A stretch of DNA of 64,000 nt from Ovis canadensis (taxonomy: Eukaryota > Chordata > Mammalia > Artiodactyla > Bovidae). Position 1 is the first letter of the stretch; every line of letters begins with the position of its first letter. Made by a program: the position numbers and the translations under genes. The DNA is taken from positions 223,658,001-223,722,000 of the forward strand of contig NC_091247.1 in the NCBI RefSeq assembly GCF_042477335.2, read 5' to 3'. Under the pieces are notes generated by a model. It was not told where the DNA came from. It made no database searches and was given only the letters and a program-made list of their open reading frames with translations. This document shows positions 44,510 to 55,349 of this stretch, piece after piece.

Positions 44510-44690
44510 AAACCAGCAATTTAACTTAGGGTTCTGGGAAAACAGGCTCGAGGGTAGACTATCAGGAAAGCTTTCAAGAGAAGATGATCTTGGAATTGGA
44601 TTTGGAAGGTCAGCTGGGGAATCATCCAAGTGAAAAAGGTGAGGAATAGCATCTTCTGCAGGGTACCAGCAAGTGCAAAGGAAGGGGTGT
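44510..44690 (+). repeat. Ancient mammalian repeat fragment
   Basis: 'ggaaagctttcaagagaaga' and 'accagcaagtgcaaaggaag' match the pattern of the old family also seen at 24994-25450. Confidence 0.45.
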
Positions 44691-45164
44691 GGAGATGGGC
44701 CCGACAGGCACATTCCCACAGCGCTCTGTCGCCCTGACTGAGCTCCTCATAGTTGTCACTCCACATCTGTGTTCCCCACTGAATCATGAACCACAGACCG
44801 AGGCCAGGTCCCATTTATTTCTGTTTTTCCAGCGCTTAGCATACGCCTGGCATGTGGTTAGAATACCTAAAAAAGGCTGATCAAATAACACCGAGTTCAA
44901 GTTCAAATCTGACCACAGTGTGGGTTCAGCCCTGACCCCTGCCAGCCTTTTGGCAAATCCTCGCAGTTCTCAAGAAGGACCGGGCAAGAGAGAGGGAGAC
45001 AGATCACCACGACCACTCTTACTGAGAAACCGAAGTGTATTTCTACCGCTGGTGCAGGAGCAGTACCAGTACAGAACGGAACCTGGAGACAGGTTTGGTA
45101 GAGGGGAATGTCATCAATGCGTTCGCACTCATCTAAAAGCCATTCATTCAATGCATGGTTTGTA

Positions 45165-45360
45165 AAATATTTATTTATTGTTACTTATTTATTTGGCTGC
45201 ACCAGGTCTTAGTTGCAGCTCATGGAATCTTCAGTCTTCATTGTGGCATGGGAGCTCTCAGTTGCAGCATGTGGGGTCTAGTTCTCCGAGCAGGGATTGA
45301 GCCTGGGCCCCCTGCATTGGGAGTACAGAGTCTTAGCCACTGGGCCACCAGGGAAGTCCC
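45165..45360 (-). repeat. CHR-type SINE, short form
   Basis: 'tatttggctgcaccaggtct' through 'ggccaccagggaagtcccc'. Confidence 0.9.
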
Positions 45361-45523
45361 CTCAATCAATATTTTTTGACCCATGAATAACCGAATCCCG
45401 ATTCTTGCTAGGTGTGGGTATTGTGCTCAGTGCTGTAGATCATTTGGGCACAAGGATATTAAAACATGCAATTCTCGGGGTGCTCTCCTCTCTCATTTGA
45501 CATCTAATGCTACTAAAAGTAGC

Positions 45524-45748
45524 CTTTGCTTCCCAAGTGGCATTAGTGGTAAAGAACCCACCTGTCAGTGCAGGAGACCAGGAGACCCAGGGTCGATCCC
45601 TGGGTCGGGAAGGTCCCCTGGAGGAGGAAATGGCAACCCACTCCAGTATTCTTGCCTGGAGAATCCCAGGGACAGAGGAGCCTGGCGGGCTACAGTCCAT
45701 AGGGTCGCAAAGAGTCAGACATGACTGAAGCAACCTAGCACTCATGCA
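45524..45748 (+). repeat. Bov-tA SINE
   Basis: 'tgcttcccaagtggcattag' head with a locally duplicated 'aggagaccaggagaccc', then a complete Bov-A body. Confidence 0.92.
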
Positions 45749-46299
45749 GGCTATCAAAAGAATAAAAGACATAGCTGAGAGTCAAAGGAGTCAGCTCTCA
45801 GAAATCCCACCAACATCCCCAGGGGATTCAGAACTACAGTGAAGAAGAGAGAAATCAACAGTCAGCACTGCCCCTGCCTTATCCACACCGTGGGTCTGGA
45901 CGAGGCTTCAGTTACCATAGCTACAAGCCTACCTCTTGGGGCGCACCCCACACAGTAGGTGCCTGAAGAAGCTCGCGCTAATCACATGAGATGTAGATCC
46001 TGGCTTAAATAGAAAAGTTTTCCTTTGGAACTTACAATTAATGAATGTGACAGAATAAGATCTGATAAAAAATAATCAGCCTGCTTCCCTTGGATGGAAA
46101 TTAACAGGCTGGTTCATTATGGGAGCCAGGAAAAAACACAAAGCTGGACACTGCAATCATCTGTTCATTGTGATGCATCTTCAGCGATTGGACATGGCAT
46201 GCTTCCAGAAGGCACACGCAGGAGACACGGTGGAGAATGAAAAAACCAAAACCCCTTTCAGATGGGGATCAGATTAGAAAGTTCATGTTATTCCACCTA
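45749..46299. other. Intergenic block without recent repeats
   Basis: No gene recognised. 46000-46210 lacks repeat signatures and could be single-copy conserved sequence, untested. Confidence 0.35.
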
Positions 46300-46862
46300 A
46301 TAATAAGAATGGCACAGCCACATGATGCTTTTTAATTTCTACCACACTCTCTTGCATATTATTGTATTTAATCTAGTCCTCTAGCGTCCTTCCAAGGCTG
46401 TTATGGACACACCCATTCTCATTTATAGAAGAGAAAACCAGGCTTCAATGATGTCTTGTGATTTGCCAAAAGCCACCCAGATAATCAGTGAAAGAACTAA
46501 GAAAGCCACTAGGAGACTTCCCTGGTGATCCAGTGGTTAAGAATCTGTCTGCCAGTGCAGGGGACAGGGGTTCAGTCCCTGGTCCGGGAAGATCCCACAT
46601 GCCTCAGGTCAACAGCCTGTGTGCCACAACTACTGAATCCAAGCGGCCTAAAGCCTTTGTTCTGCAACAAGAGAAGCCACAACAATGAGAAGCCCACGCA
46701 TGGCAATGAGGAGCAGCCCTCGATCACCGCAACTAGAGAAAGGCTGAGTGCGTACACGAAGACTCAGCACAGCCAAAAAGGCACAAATAAAAATTTAAAA
46801 AGAAAGAAAGCAGCTAGGATTTGAATCCAAGTCTCCTGACCCTAGTTCATCCAGTGAGCTTG
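46300..46862 (-). repeat. MIR SINE split by a CHR SINE
   Basis: MIR core words in reverse orientation ('agaagagaaaaccaggcttc', 'aaagccacccagataatcag') continue after the CHR at 46806 ('cagctaggatttgaatccaa'). Confidence 0.7.
46509..46805 (+). repeat. CHR-type SINE, long form
   Basis: 'agacttccctggtgatccag' to a 'gcacaaataaaaatttaaaa' tail. The flanks 'aagaaagccactagga' and 'aagaaagcagctagga' form an imperfect target duplication. Confidence 0.9.
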
Positions 46863-47267
46863 CTATCATACTCAGGGATGATTTAAAAAACAACTCAATT
46901 TCCTGTCTGAGTTCTTGGAAAAGCAACTTAGATGAGATGACTTTCTAGAAGCAAATGTTGTGAGAGTGGTCACAGAGCTCACGGAGAAGGCCGTGTGAGA
47001 GGTTTTTACCAGCTGGTGTATCAGAGTTCTAGGAGAACTCTGTGGCATACTTACAGAGAGGAATCAGGCTTTTGGCATTTTTGAGAGGAAAAAAATCATT
47101 AATGATATGCTAAGTTTATGAAAGATTTTTTCCCCCAGAATCCGTTTCTTTTTCTTCTTAATTAAATTACATTCTAATATTCATACTGAAGCAACAACAC
47201 ATTTGTCCCTAAGTGAAATAGAAGACCTCGTCTAAAGGCATAAAAGCTATTAAATCACAGGGTGTGT
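46863..47267. other. Intergenic, unassigned
   Basis: AT-rich, no gene or repeat recognised. Confidence 0.4.
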
Positions 47268-47472
47268 TAGTCACTCAGTCGTGTCCCACTCTTTGCGACC
47301 CCATGCCCTGTAGCTGGCCAGGCTACTCTGTCCATGGAATTCTCTAGGCAAAAATACTGGAGTGGGTTGCCATTGCCTTCTCCAGGGGATGTTCCTGACC
47401 CAGGGATCAAATTGGGTGGGGTCTCCGAATTGCGGGCAGATTCTTTACTGTCTGAGCCATCAGGGAAGCTCC
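47268..47472 (-). repeat. Bov-tA SINE
   Basis: 'gttagtcactcagtcgtgtc' start and reversed head ending 'gagccatcagggaagctcc'. Confidence 0.92.
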
Positions 47473-47547
47473 ATTAAATCACAGAGGCATAGAAAATAAA
47501 AATATTGCCAGGCCCCCAATCTCACTCTAGGACCTCCAGCCACGACT

Positions 47548-47745
47548 AAGAAAAACAGCCAACACTTACATAACACTTAGGATTTGCCAGGCACTGTTCT
47601 ATGTAGTTTGCATATATTAGCTCATTTAGTCCTCCTGAAAACCCTAGGAGGAAGGAGCAGCAGCATCTTGATTTTGCAGATGGGAAAACTAAGGCAAACA
47701 GCTTGCTTGGGGTCACCCAGCCAGGTCTCCTCTGAGCTGAGATTG
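47548..47745 (-). repeat. MIR SINE
   Basis: 'tgccaggcactgttctatgt', 'ttttgcagatgggaaaacta' and 'ggggtcacccagccaggtct' are reversed MIR core and tail. Confidence 0.85.
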
Positions 47746-47949
47746 GAGATTGAGCAGGCTTGGGGCCAGTCTGAGTCTCAGCCACGAGAAGGAGTCTGAG
47801 ATGTCTCTGACTCTTCTTCCTGAGGGGAGCAGTTTGGACAAAAGACTTCTGAGTTTTCTCCCCACTCCCTCACTGGTTCCCAATTTGTGAGATGTGAATA
47901 TCCTTAGCATCCATTGGTTTACATGAAAAATGGGGTAGACTGTTAAGAA

Positions 47950-48412
47950 TTATGTTTATCAAACCATAACAACGGAACTATAGGTATAATCTGATGTAGA
48001 GTGACAAAAATAGTATGTATAACTTGCCTTTGACACTATGATTTAAAACTGTAGCTATGGGGAACTATATTCAGTATCCTGTGATAAACCAGAATAGAAA
48101 AGAGTATATATATAACTGAGCTACTTTGCTGAACAGCAGAAATGAACACAACCTTGTAAATCAACTTTGTTGTTCAGTCACTAAGTCGTGTCCAACTCTT
48201 TGCCACCCCATGGACTGCAGCACGTCAGGCTCCCCTGTCCTTCACTATCTCCCAGAGCTCACTCTAATTCATGTCCATTGAGTTGGTAGTGTTATCTGAC
48301 CATCTTATCCTCTGCCACCCGCTTCTTCTTTTGCCTTCAATCTTTCCCAGCATCAGAGTCTTTTCCAACTATATGTCAATAACATTTTTTTAAAAAACTA
48401 AAAAAAAACTGT
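47950..48412 (+). mobile_element. L1 LINE 3' end split by a BovB tail
   Basis: 'gctatggggaactatattca' and 'gagctactttgctgaacagc', running to 'aaatcaact', then resuming 'aactatatgtcaataaca' after the BovB. 'caact' is present at both junctions. Confidence 0.75.
48169..48365 (-). mobile_element. BovB 3' end fragment inside L1
   Basis: 'ttgttcagtcactaagtcgt' through 'cccagcatcagagtcttttc', about 200 bp. Confidence 0.9.
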
Positions 48413-48483
48413 AATTATGTCATCTAATCCTAGTTTTATGTCTATACACACAGGAAAATAAATGAGAAATACACTAAATATTG

Positions 48484-48702
48484 GGCATTCCAGGTGGTTC
48501 AGTGGTAAAGAATTTGCCACCCAGCAGGAGATGCGGATTTGAGGCCTAGGTTAGAAAGATCCCCGGAGAAGGACGTGGCAACCCACTCCAGTATTCTTGC
48601 CTGGAGAATCCCATGGACAGAGGAGCCTGGCGGGCTACAGTCCATAGGTTCTCGAACAGTCAGACATGAATGAGTGACTGAACAACGACAACAACACTGA
48701 AT
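48484..48702 (+). repeat. Bov-tA SINE
   Basis: 'gggcattccaggtggttcag' head, diverged B-box region, and complete Bov-A body ending 'gacaacaac'. Confidence 0.9.
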
Positions 48703-49547
48703 ATTAACAATGGTTGTTCTGGAGTGGTAGAACTTTAGGTGACTTTTTTTCTTCATCCACTTATCTAATTGGCCCAAGTTTTCTTCAGTGAGGAAATCTG
48801 TATAAATAAGGTAAGGAATTTTAAATTATGTCACAATTGGGAGCAATTTAAATTGGTAAAACTTGCCTAGGTGTAAGGAGTATGGACTAGAAAACATTTC
48901 AAAGTTCACATTGCTGTAACAGGACTGGTTCTAGAACTAGGCACTAGAGGGGTGGGTTAGCTTGGGGAGAAAGCATAAGCAGGGGATAGGATGGTTGCAC
49001 ACAACTCTGATTGTCATTCAGTGGGTGGTGTTGCCTGGTGTCACGTCACAATCCCACGTGAGCTGGGGAACCCCAGTCTTCTTTTCTGCTCCGAATCAAA
49101 CCTGCCAGGAGAGAGGGGTTCACACAAGTCACTGACAGCACACCTGTGACTCTCACGGCTGAATCCAGGTTTTCCTTTTCACCTTTCTGCCCACTCGGCT
49201 GGAGCCTGAGGGAAGGAAGAGGAGGAACATAACACATGATGTGTGCCCTGCAGCTGATCCACACCTGGACTTCACGCCTCCTGAGGCGCAGACGCCCTCC
49301 AGCAAACCTCTGGCTGCTATCTCCTTTCCAAATAAGCTCATTGTTCATGGAAGAGACAGGCTTAAACTCCAGAACATTATCATCTGTATAATTCAGTATC
49401 TCCTTTAACCCAAACCAGGAGCTTCCATGTTGGAATAAGCAGTGGAACATAGGATACAATCTCTGGTTTCATGGAGTTCACCATCTAGCTGCACCAATGA
49501 GATATTTACATAGGAAGAGATTACGATATAGGAAGACCATAGATACT
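48703..49547. other. Intergenic, unassigned
   Basis: No gene recognised. A 137-codon minus ORF (49046-49459) has no recognisable domain. Confidence 0.4.
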
Positions 49548-49670
49548 ACCCTTTTCTTTGGACAGCGCCGTGCAGCTTGTAGGATCTTAGTTCCTGACCA
49601 GGGATTGAACCCAGGCCCTCAGCAGTGCGAGCCTCAAGTCCTAACCACTTGACCATTAGAGAACTGCCTA
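49548..49670 (-). repeat. CHR-type SINE
   Basis: 'gccgtgcagcttgtaggatc' and a reversed, partly eroded head. Confidence 0.82.
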
Positions 49671-49738
49671 CAGATACTACTTAAAAAAAAAAAAAAAAGA
49701 TTATTTATTTATTTGGCTGCACTGGGTCTTGGTATGGT

Positions 49739-52700
49739 ATGTATGGTATGGATCTAACAGAAGCAGAAGATATTAAGAAGAGGTGGCAAGAATACACAGA
49801 AGAACTATACAAAAAAGATCTTCATGACCCAGATAACCATGATGGTGTGATCCCTCACCTAGAGCCAGACATCCTGGAATATGAAGTCAAGTGGGACTTA
49901 GGAAGCATCACTATGAACAAAGCTAGTGGAGGTGATGGAATTCCAGTTGAGCTGTTTCAAATCCTAACAGATGATGCTTTTAAAGTGCTGCACTCAATAT
50001 GCCAACAAATTTGGAAAACTCAACAGTGGCCACAGGACTGGAAAAGGTCAGTTTTCCTTCCAATCCCAAAGAAAGGCAATGTCAAAGAATGTTCATACTA
50101 CTGCACAATTGCACTCATCTCACACACTAGCAAAGTAATGCTCAAAATTCTCCAAGCCAGGCTTCAATAGTACTTGCAGATATTCAAGCTGGATTTAGAA
50201 GAGGCAGAGGAACCAGAGATGATGAAATTGCCAACATCAGATGGATCGTAAAAAAAGCAAGAGAGTTCCAGAAAAATATCTACTTCTGCTTTATTGACTA
50301 TGCCAAAGCCTTTGGCTGTGTGGATCACAACAAACTGTAGAAAATTCTTCAAGAGATGGGAATACCAGACCACCTTATCTGCCTCCTGTGAAATCTGTAT
50401 GCAGGTCAAGAAGCAACAGTTAGAACCAGACATAGAACAACAGACTGGTTCCAAATTGGGAAAGGAGTACATCAAGGCTGTATATTGTCACACTGCTTAT
50501 TTAACTTATCTACATAGTACATCATTCAAAATGCCAGGCTGGATGAAGCACAAGCTGGAATCAAGATTGCCAGGAGAAATATCAATAACCTCAGATATGC
50601 AGGTGACACTATGCCGGGGGCCAGTGTGAGGAACTCCGCCCATGGCAAAGGTCATGAGGAAGGAGGCTTGGCATATGCAAAGACGTGATCAAGCCTCAGG
50701 AAACCCCCTGTTCCCGAGCATCTAACCCCAAAACCAGAGTCTGTTTTATGCTCTCACCTACACCTCTGACTTGACGGGGGGCTCTCCCCGATAACCGTTT
50801 CTCTCAGAGAAGGAGTAAACGTGCAGCTCCAAGGCAATAAAAATTCCTGGGCGTGACAAGAGTGTTTCAGCTTACGGACTCCTCTGAAGGTTATCTAGCC
50901 CACCTGTATAGGTTCGTCCGGCCACATGTGATTGTTTACAGCCTCCCAACCTGAGAGGCATGAGATGTTTTAGACTTACTAAAGGCAAATTCTTTTGGGA
51001 AGTTAGAAATTATTAGTATAGTGGGTTGGTTAGGAATTATATTGGTGAAGGGTTTTTCATTTGTTGTGCCAATAATTGCTGCTAATTCCCTCCCCTGGGT
51101 GGGACAAGGATGTCTCAGGTCAAACCTCTCTGCTGACAGACTAGCTTGTGTGACAGGATTATCCATACTCCTGCCACTACGCACATGATTGTTTACTACC
51201 TCTCAACCATAAACAGCACAGAGAGTTTTGGAGTATTTTGAGAGTCTTAATTAGCATAGGGCTTTTTCTTCTTGTTGAGTCAATGATTGCCGCCAGGCCT
51301 CCATATCCTTAGGCACCTGGGAATATATTAATCAATGTATTTGGAATATAGAAAAGGAAATATAGTAGTTTTTGATGTTAGCAATACTAGACTTTTTGAG
51401 TTAATGGATTTTCTCTTTTGTAATAGATCACTGTACTTTGTTATAAATCACTGTGTCCTTGCTATGTAAAAATGTAACTTTATCACTATCTTAAGACTAA
51501 ATAGATCTTAAGGGGAACATTGGTGAAAGGATTTTCATTTGTTGGGCTGATATTTGCTGCTAAATCTCCATGTTCCCTACCCTTATAATGAATATAACTA
51601 ACATATAGGAGAAATAAGTATTAACCCTTAAGCATATAGGAGAAATAAGCATTAACCTTTAAGATTAATCACGTTAACCTTGGGTTAAATAAATTCCTTT
51701 CTTGATTGTAACTCACTACAACCTCACCCTATAGGAATGCAACTTTATTTGGAGGGTGGTACCTGGTTTAAGAAAAAACACCCTTGGCAAAAATAAGTTT
51801 TTTGGTTATCAGAAAGAAAGGATCATAAAATGTCAGTGGGTCTCATGGCCAGAAGATGATGTAATATTCCTAAGACCTTTTTATGTGAAGCACCTGATTT
51901 TGATAAGGTCAGGACTGCTGACCCCCGCGTGACTCTGTATTCATCCCTATGTGTAACAAAAGGTATATAAGCAAACCTAAAAATAAAGAAAATGGGATCA
52001 GTTTCCGGAAAGACTGATTCCCCCATGTCGTTTCTTTCTTGCTCCCTGTTTTTCTGGCTGAATTCCCATCTGGAGCATGGATGCTATTCCACGTAGACCA
52101 AGTTATTCAGCCTCTTTCTCCACTAATCTTCCTATTACACTATCCATTTCCTATCTCTCTATCTATGATTAAATATGTATTTTTCCAAGGACGCTGACGC
52201 TGTCCCCACCTTTGAATTCCCTGGATCCATCGGGGCTGGACCCCAGCAACACTACCCTTATGGCAGAAAGTGAAGAAGAACTAAAGAACCTCTTGATGAA
52301 AGTGAAAGAGGAGAGTGAAAAGTTGGCTTAAAACTTAACATTCAAAAAATGGAAGATCACAACATCTGGTCCCATCACTTCATGCAAATAGATGGGAAAA
52401 CAATGGAAACAGTGACAGACTTTATTTTTGGGGGGCTCCAAAATCACTGCAGATGGTGACTGCAGCCATGGAATTAAAAGATGCTTACTCCTTGGAAGAA
52501 AAGCTATGATAAACCTAGCTAGCATATTAAAAAGCAGAGATATTACTTTGCCAACAAAAGTCTATCTAGTCAAAGCTATGGTTTTTCCAGTAGTCATCTA
52601 TGAATGTGAGAGTTGGACTATAAAGAAAGCTGAGCGCCAAAGAATTGATGCTTTTGAATAAAGGTGTTGGAGAGGACTCTGGAGAGTCCCTTGGACTGCA

Positions 52701-53021
52701 AGAAGATCAAACCAGTCCATCCTAAAGGAAATCAGTCTTAAATATTCATTGGAAGGACTGATGCTGAAGCTGAAACTCCAATACTTTGGCTACCTGATGT
52801 GGAGAACTGACTTCTTGGAAAAGACCCTGATGCTGGGAAAGCTTGAAGGCAGGAGAAGGGGATGACAGAGGATGAGATGGTTGGATGGCATCACTAACTC
52901 AATGGACATGAGTCTGAGCAAGCTCTGGGAGTTGGTGATGGACAGGAAAGCATGGCATGTTGCAGTCTATGAGGTCACAGAGTCGGACACGACTGAGAGA
53001 CGGAACTGAACTGAACTGAAC
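49739..53021 (+). mobile_element. BovB LINE, 5'-truncated, split by a solo LTR
   Basis: The BovB parts are 49739-50611 and 52249-53021, about 1.64 kb together. The RT fingers region is open at 49739-50170 (GGDGIPVELFQIL) and then ends at a stop. The catalytic box reads YAGD near 50596, just before the LTR. The 3' part encodes damaged C-terminal sequence and ends in the tandem 'ctgaactgaactgaa' typical of BovB tails. Confidence 0.93.
50612..52248 (+). mobile_element. Solo LTR, ERVK-type (BTLTR1-like)
   Basis: 1,637 bp running TGCCGGGGGCCAG ... GGACCCCAGCA, flanked by the exact 6-bp duplication ACACTA (50606-50611 and 52249-52254). A 6-bp duplication fits ERVK-class integrases. A TATA box (ggtatataag, about 51962) and AATAAA (about 51981) sit near the 3' end in + orientation. 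There is no internal region, so it is a recombination-derived solo LTR. The BTLTR1 name is from recall. Confidence 0.88.
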
Positions 53022-53261
53022 TGGGTCTTAGTAGTGGTATGTGGGATCTAGTTCCCTGACCAGGGACTGAACCCGGGGCCCCTGCATTGGGAACACAGAG
53101 TCTTAGCCCCTGGACCACCAGGGAAGTCCCTATAGATACTAATTTTTATATAAGACCAAACAATTTTGTATTGTTGGTGATCTTCCAAAATAAATTGCAA
53201 GCTTCTTGGGGGCTAGGATTGCCTCATATTTCTTCATACAGCCCATAGTGTTTCTGCAATT

Positions 53262-53388
53262 CCTGCTTTTTTTGGCCACACCGCAGGGCATGTGGGATCT
53301 TAGTTCTCTGACTAGGGATTGAACTAGGGACTCTTGTCAATGAAAGCACAGAACTCTAAACACTGGACAACCGGAGCATTCTCTCTAC
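53262..53388 (-). repeat. CHR-type SINE, diverged
   Basis: 'ggcatgtgggatcttagttc' and an eroded reversed head (cactggacaaccggagcatt). Confidence 0.7.
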
Positions 53389-54229
53389 AGTGCCTTTACA
53401 ACAATAATGCTCTATATTTGGTAGATGTTTGGGACTAGAAATTATAGGTCATCCTGAAATCTTTAGGCCTGTTGCCTACTTAGCCAGGTGCCTCTATCCT
53501 AAGGAAGGTGAAGTGCTTCCTCTCTGTATTATCAGGACCGATAATACAGTCATGATGACCTCACTTTTATTTGGCTGCTAGAAGACCAAGGAGAAAAACA
53601 GATTTTCACCATTCTTTGAAAAACAAGAACTCAAAATCAGGAGAGACATGACTGAAGGTGAAAGGGCAGTGCATCCCCAGAGGCTCTTCTAATCTACGTT
53701 TTCAGGATTTCTTTCCCTTAGAAAAAAACATATTTTTAAAAATATGCCTTGAAATTCCACAATAAAAAAAAGGCTGGATGAACATGACTGAGGAAATAAG
53801 GAATCAAAAATGTTGGATGACTATATAGAAAACAAACTGGTTTAAATTCATAGAAGGGTATTGTTAGGTTGTATATCAAACTGTTGGTGGCAATTACTTC
53901 TGGATGGCAAGCAGGTCAAAGGTGTCCATTTGTATTGTCTGAAGCCTGGATGACCAGAATGTATTCGTGTATAACTTTTGCCAGTTAAGAAGGAAAAGGA
54001 GAGAAGGGTAGGAGAGCACTGTCATCTGTACAGAAGGTTGGGAAATGTGCTATGTAACTATGAACATAGTCGCGATTCAATAAAACGGGTTTTTGTCGCC
54101 AGTGAAGAAAGAGAAAGTGGTACTAATAAGCATCTAAGCAGTCTGCTTCAGGGAAGAAAAAAACACATGCAAAGAAAATGAGTCATAAACAGCATGGTGT
54201 AGCTGGAAGGCTAGATGACACAAGCGATA
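53389..54229. other. Intergenic, unassigned
   Basis: No gene recognised. The sequence is AT-rich and may include old L1 3' UTR. Confidence 0.4.
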
Positions 54230-54328
54230 TTTGGTCGCACTTTTAGTTCCTGGACCAGGGATCGACACTGTGCCCCCTGCAGTGGAAGCGTGGAGTCTTA
54301 AACACACTGGACTGCCAGGCAGGTCCCA
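54230..54328 (-). repeat. CHR-type SINE fragment
   Basis: 'ttagttcctggaccagggat' through 'actggactgccaggcaggtc'. Confidence 0.75.
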
Positions 54329-54444
54329 AGAAATGGTATTTAGAAAGGCAGGGAGAGACTAGATGCTAAAGGGCTTTGGGTTTCTCACCCAGTATACTAA
54401 GTCCCTTGTACCTGTTGACCAGCCACTTTAGACCTAAGACTTTG

Positions 54445-54815
54445 TGCATGCTAAGTCGCTTTATTTATTTATTTTTTTATTTTTTTATTTTTTTAATTTT
54501 AAAATCTTTAATTCTTACATGCGTTCCCAAACATGAACCCCCCTCCCACCTCCCTCCCCATAACATCTCTCTGGGTCATCCCCATGCACCAGCCCCAAGC
54601 ATGCTGTATCCTGTTGTGTCCAACTCTGCACAGCCCTATGGACTGGAGCCTGCCAGGTTCCTCTGTCCAAGAAAGTCTCCAGGGAAGAATACTGGAGTGG
54701 GTTGCTATGCCCTCCTCCAGGGGGTCTTCCAGGGGGTCCTTCCAACTCAAGGACCAAACTTGGGTCTCTTATTTTCCTGCATTGGCAGGTAGGTTCAGTA
54801 ACATTAGCACCACCT
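54445..54815 (-). repeat. Bov-tA SINE split by an L1 3' end
   Basis: 'catgctaagtcgctt' (to about 54462) resumes as 'ttgtgtccaactctgcacag' at 54611. A 13-bp local duplication, 'ccagggggtcttccaggggg', occurs in the body, and the reversed head follows. Confidence 0.8.
54463..54610 (-). mobile_element. L1 LINE 3' end, short, inside Bov-tA
   Basis: T-rich reversed tail, then 'cattcccaaacatgaaccc'-like sequence and 'tctctctgggtcatccccat', the reverse complement of a ruminant L1 3' UTR. Confidence 0.75.
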
Positions 54816-55349
54816 TTGAACCTATAGGCCTCTGGTAGGGTTTAAGATTTGCCTTTTTTTTTTTTTTTTTTTAAGCTCTGCAGGTAAATCTGATTTACTG
54901 GTTGATTTACTATTATTTTACAAAAATTTCTAAATACTTTGGTTTTCTGGCAGACTGGTCTTAGAAGTTGCCTAATAAGAGAATCCTAATTACAGAATAC
55001 ATTCAGAGGCAGTCATATTAAGGTCAGGAAAAGTGCCAATTAAGAACTAGGGACAGGAAAACCTGTATTTGTAAAAAGCAGACACAGAAATGCAAAATAC
55101 AGAGCAATTTGGAGTGATTTTCTTAAAAGGAAAAATTATTTGATAATCTCCCAAAGGTGTTACCACATTATTAACCAGCATGATAACACACCACAATGAT
55201 GTCCAAGTTTTACAGTAATAGTCGATTATATATATTCTATTTTCATTAAGGTAGCCAAAGATGTATTAGTATTTTGTAAGATTTCTAAACAAGAAAAATA
55301 ATAGTGGAAAAGTGACTGCTTAATTTACTTCAGATTTTAGTTTGTTGTT
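54816..55349. other. Intergenic, AT-rich, unassigned
   Basis: Poly-T run near 54855-54872. No gene recognised. Confidence 0.4.

Larger units (their letters stand above)
49683..53130 (-). repeat. CHR-type SINE split by BovB (49683-49738 and 53022-53130)
   Basis: The tail side 'tatttggctgcactgggtct' and the head side 'gtatgtgggatctagttccc' to 'accaccagggaagtccc' belong to one SINE. The word 'ctgggtcttggta' on the left versus 'ctgggtcttagta' on the right marks the BovB target duplication. Confidence 0.88.

Noticed and set aside
4868-48702. tRNA genes suggested by ggttcgatccctgg-type B boxes
   Set aside because: Every case sits in the head of a Bov-tA or CHR SINE with a Bov-A or CHR body and tail, and lacks a complete cloverleaf.
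54463-54500. T-rich tract as a terminator or regulatory element
   Set aside because: It is the reversed A-rich tail of a short L1 3' end inserted in a Bov-tA.
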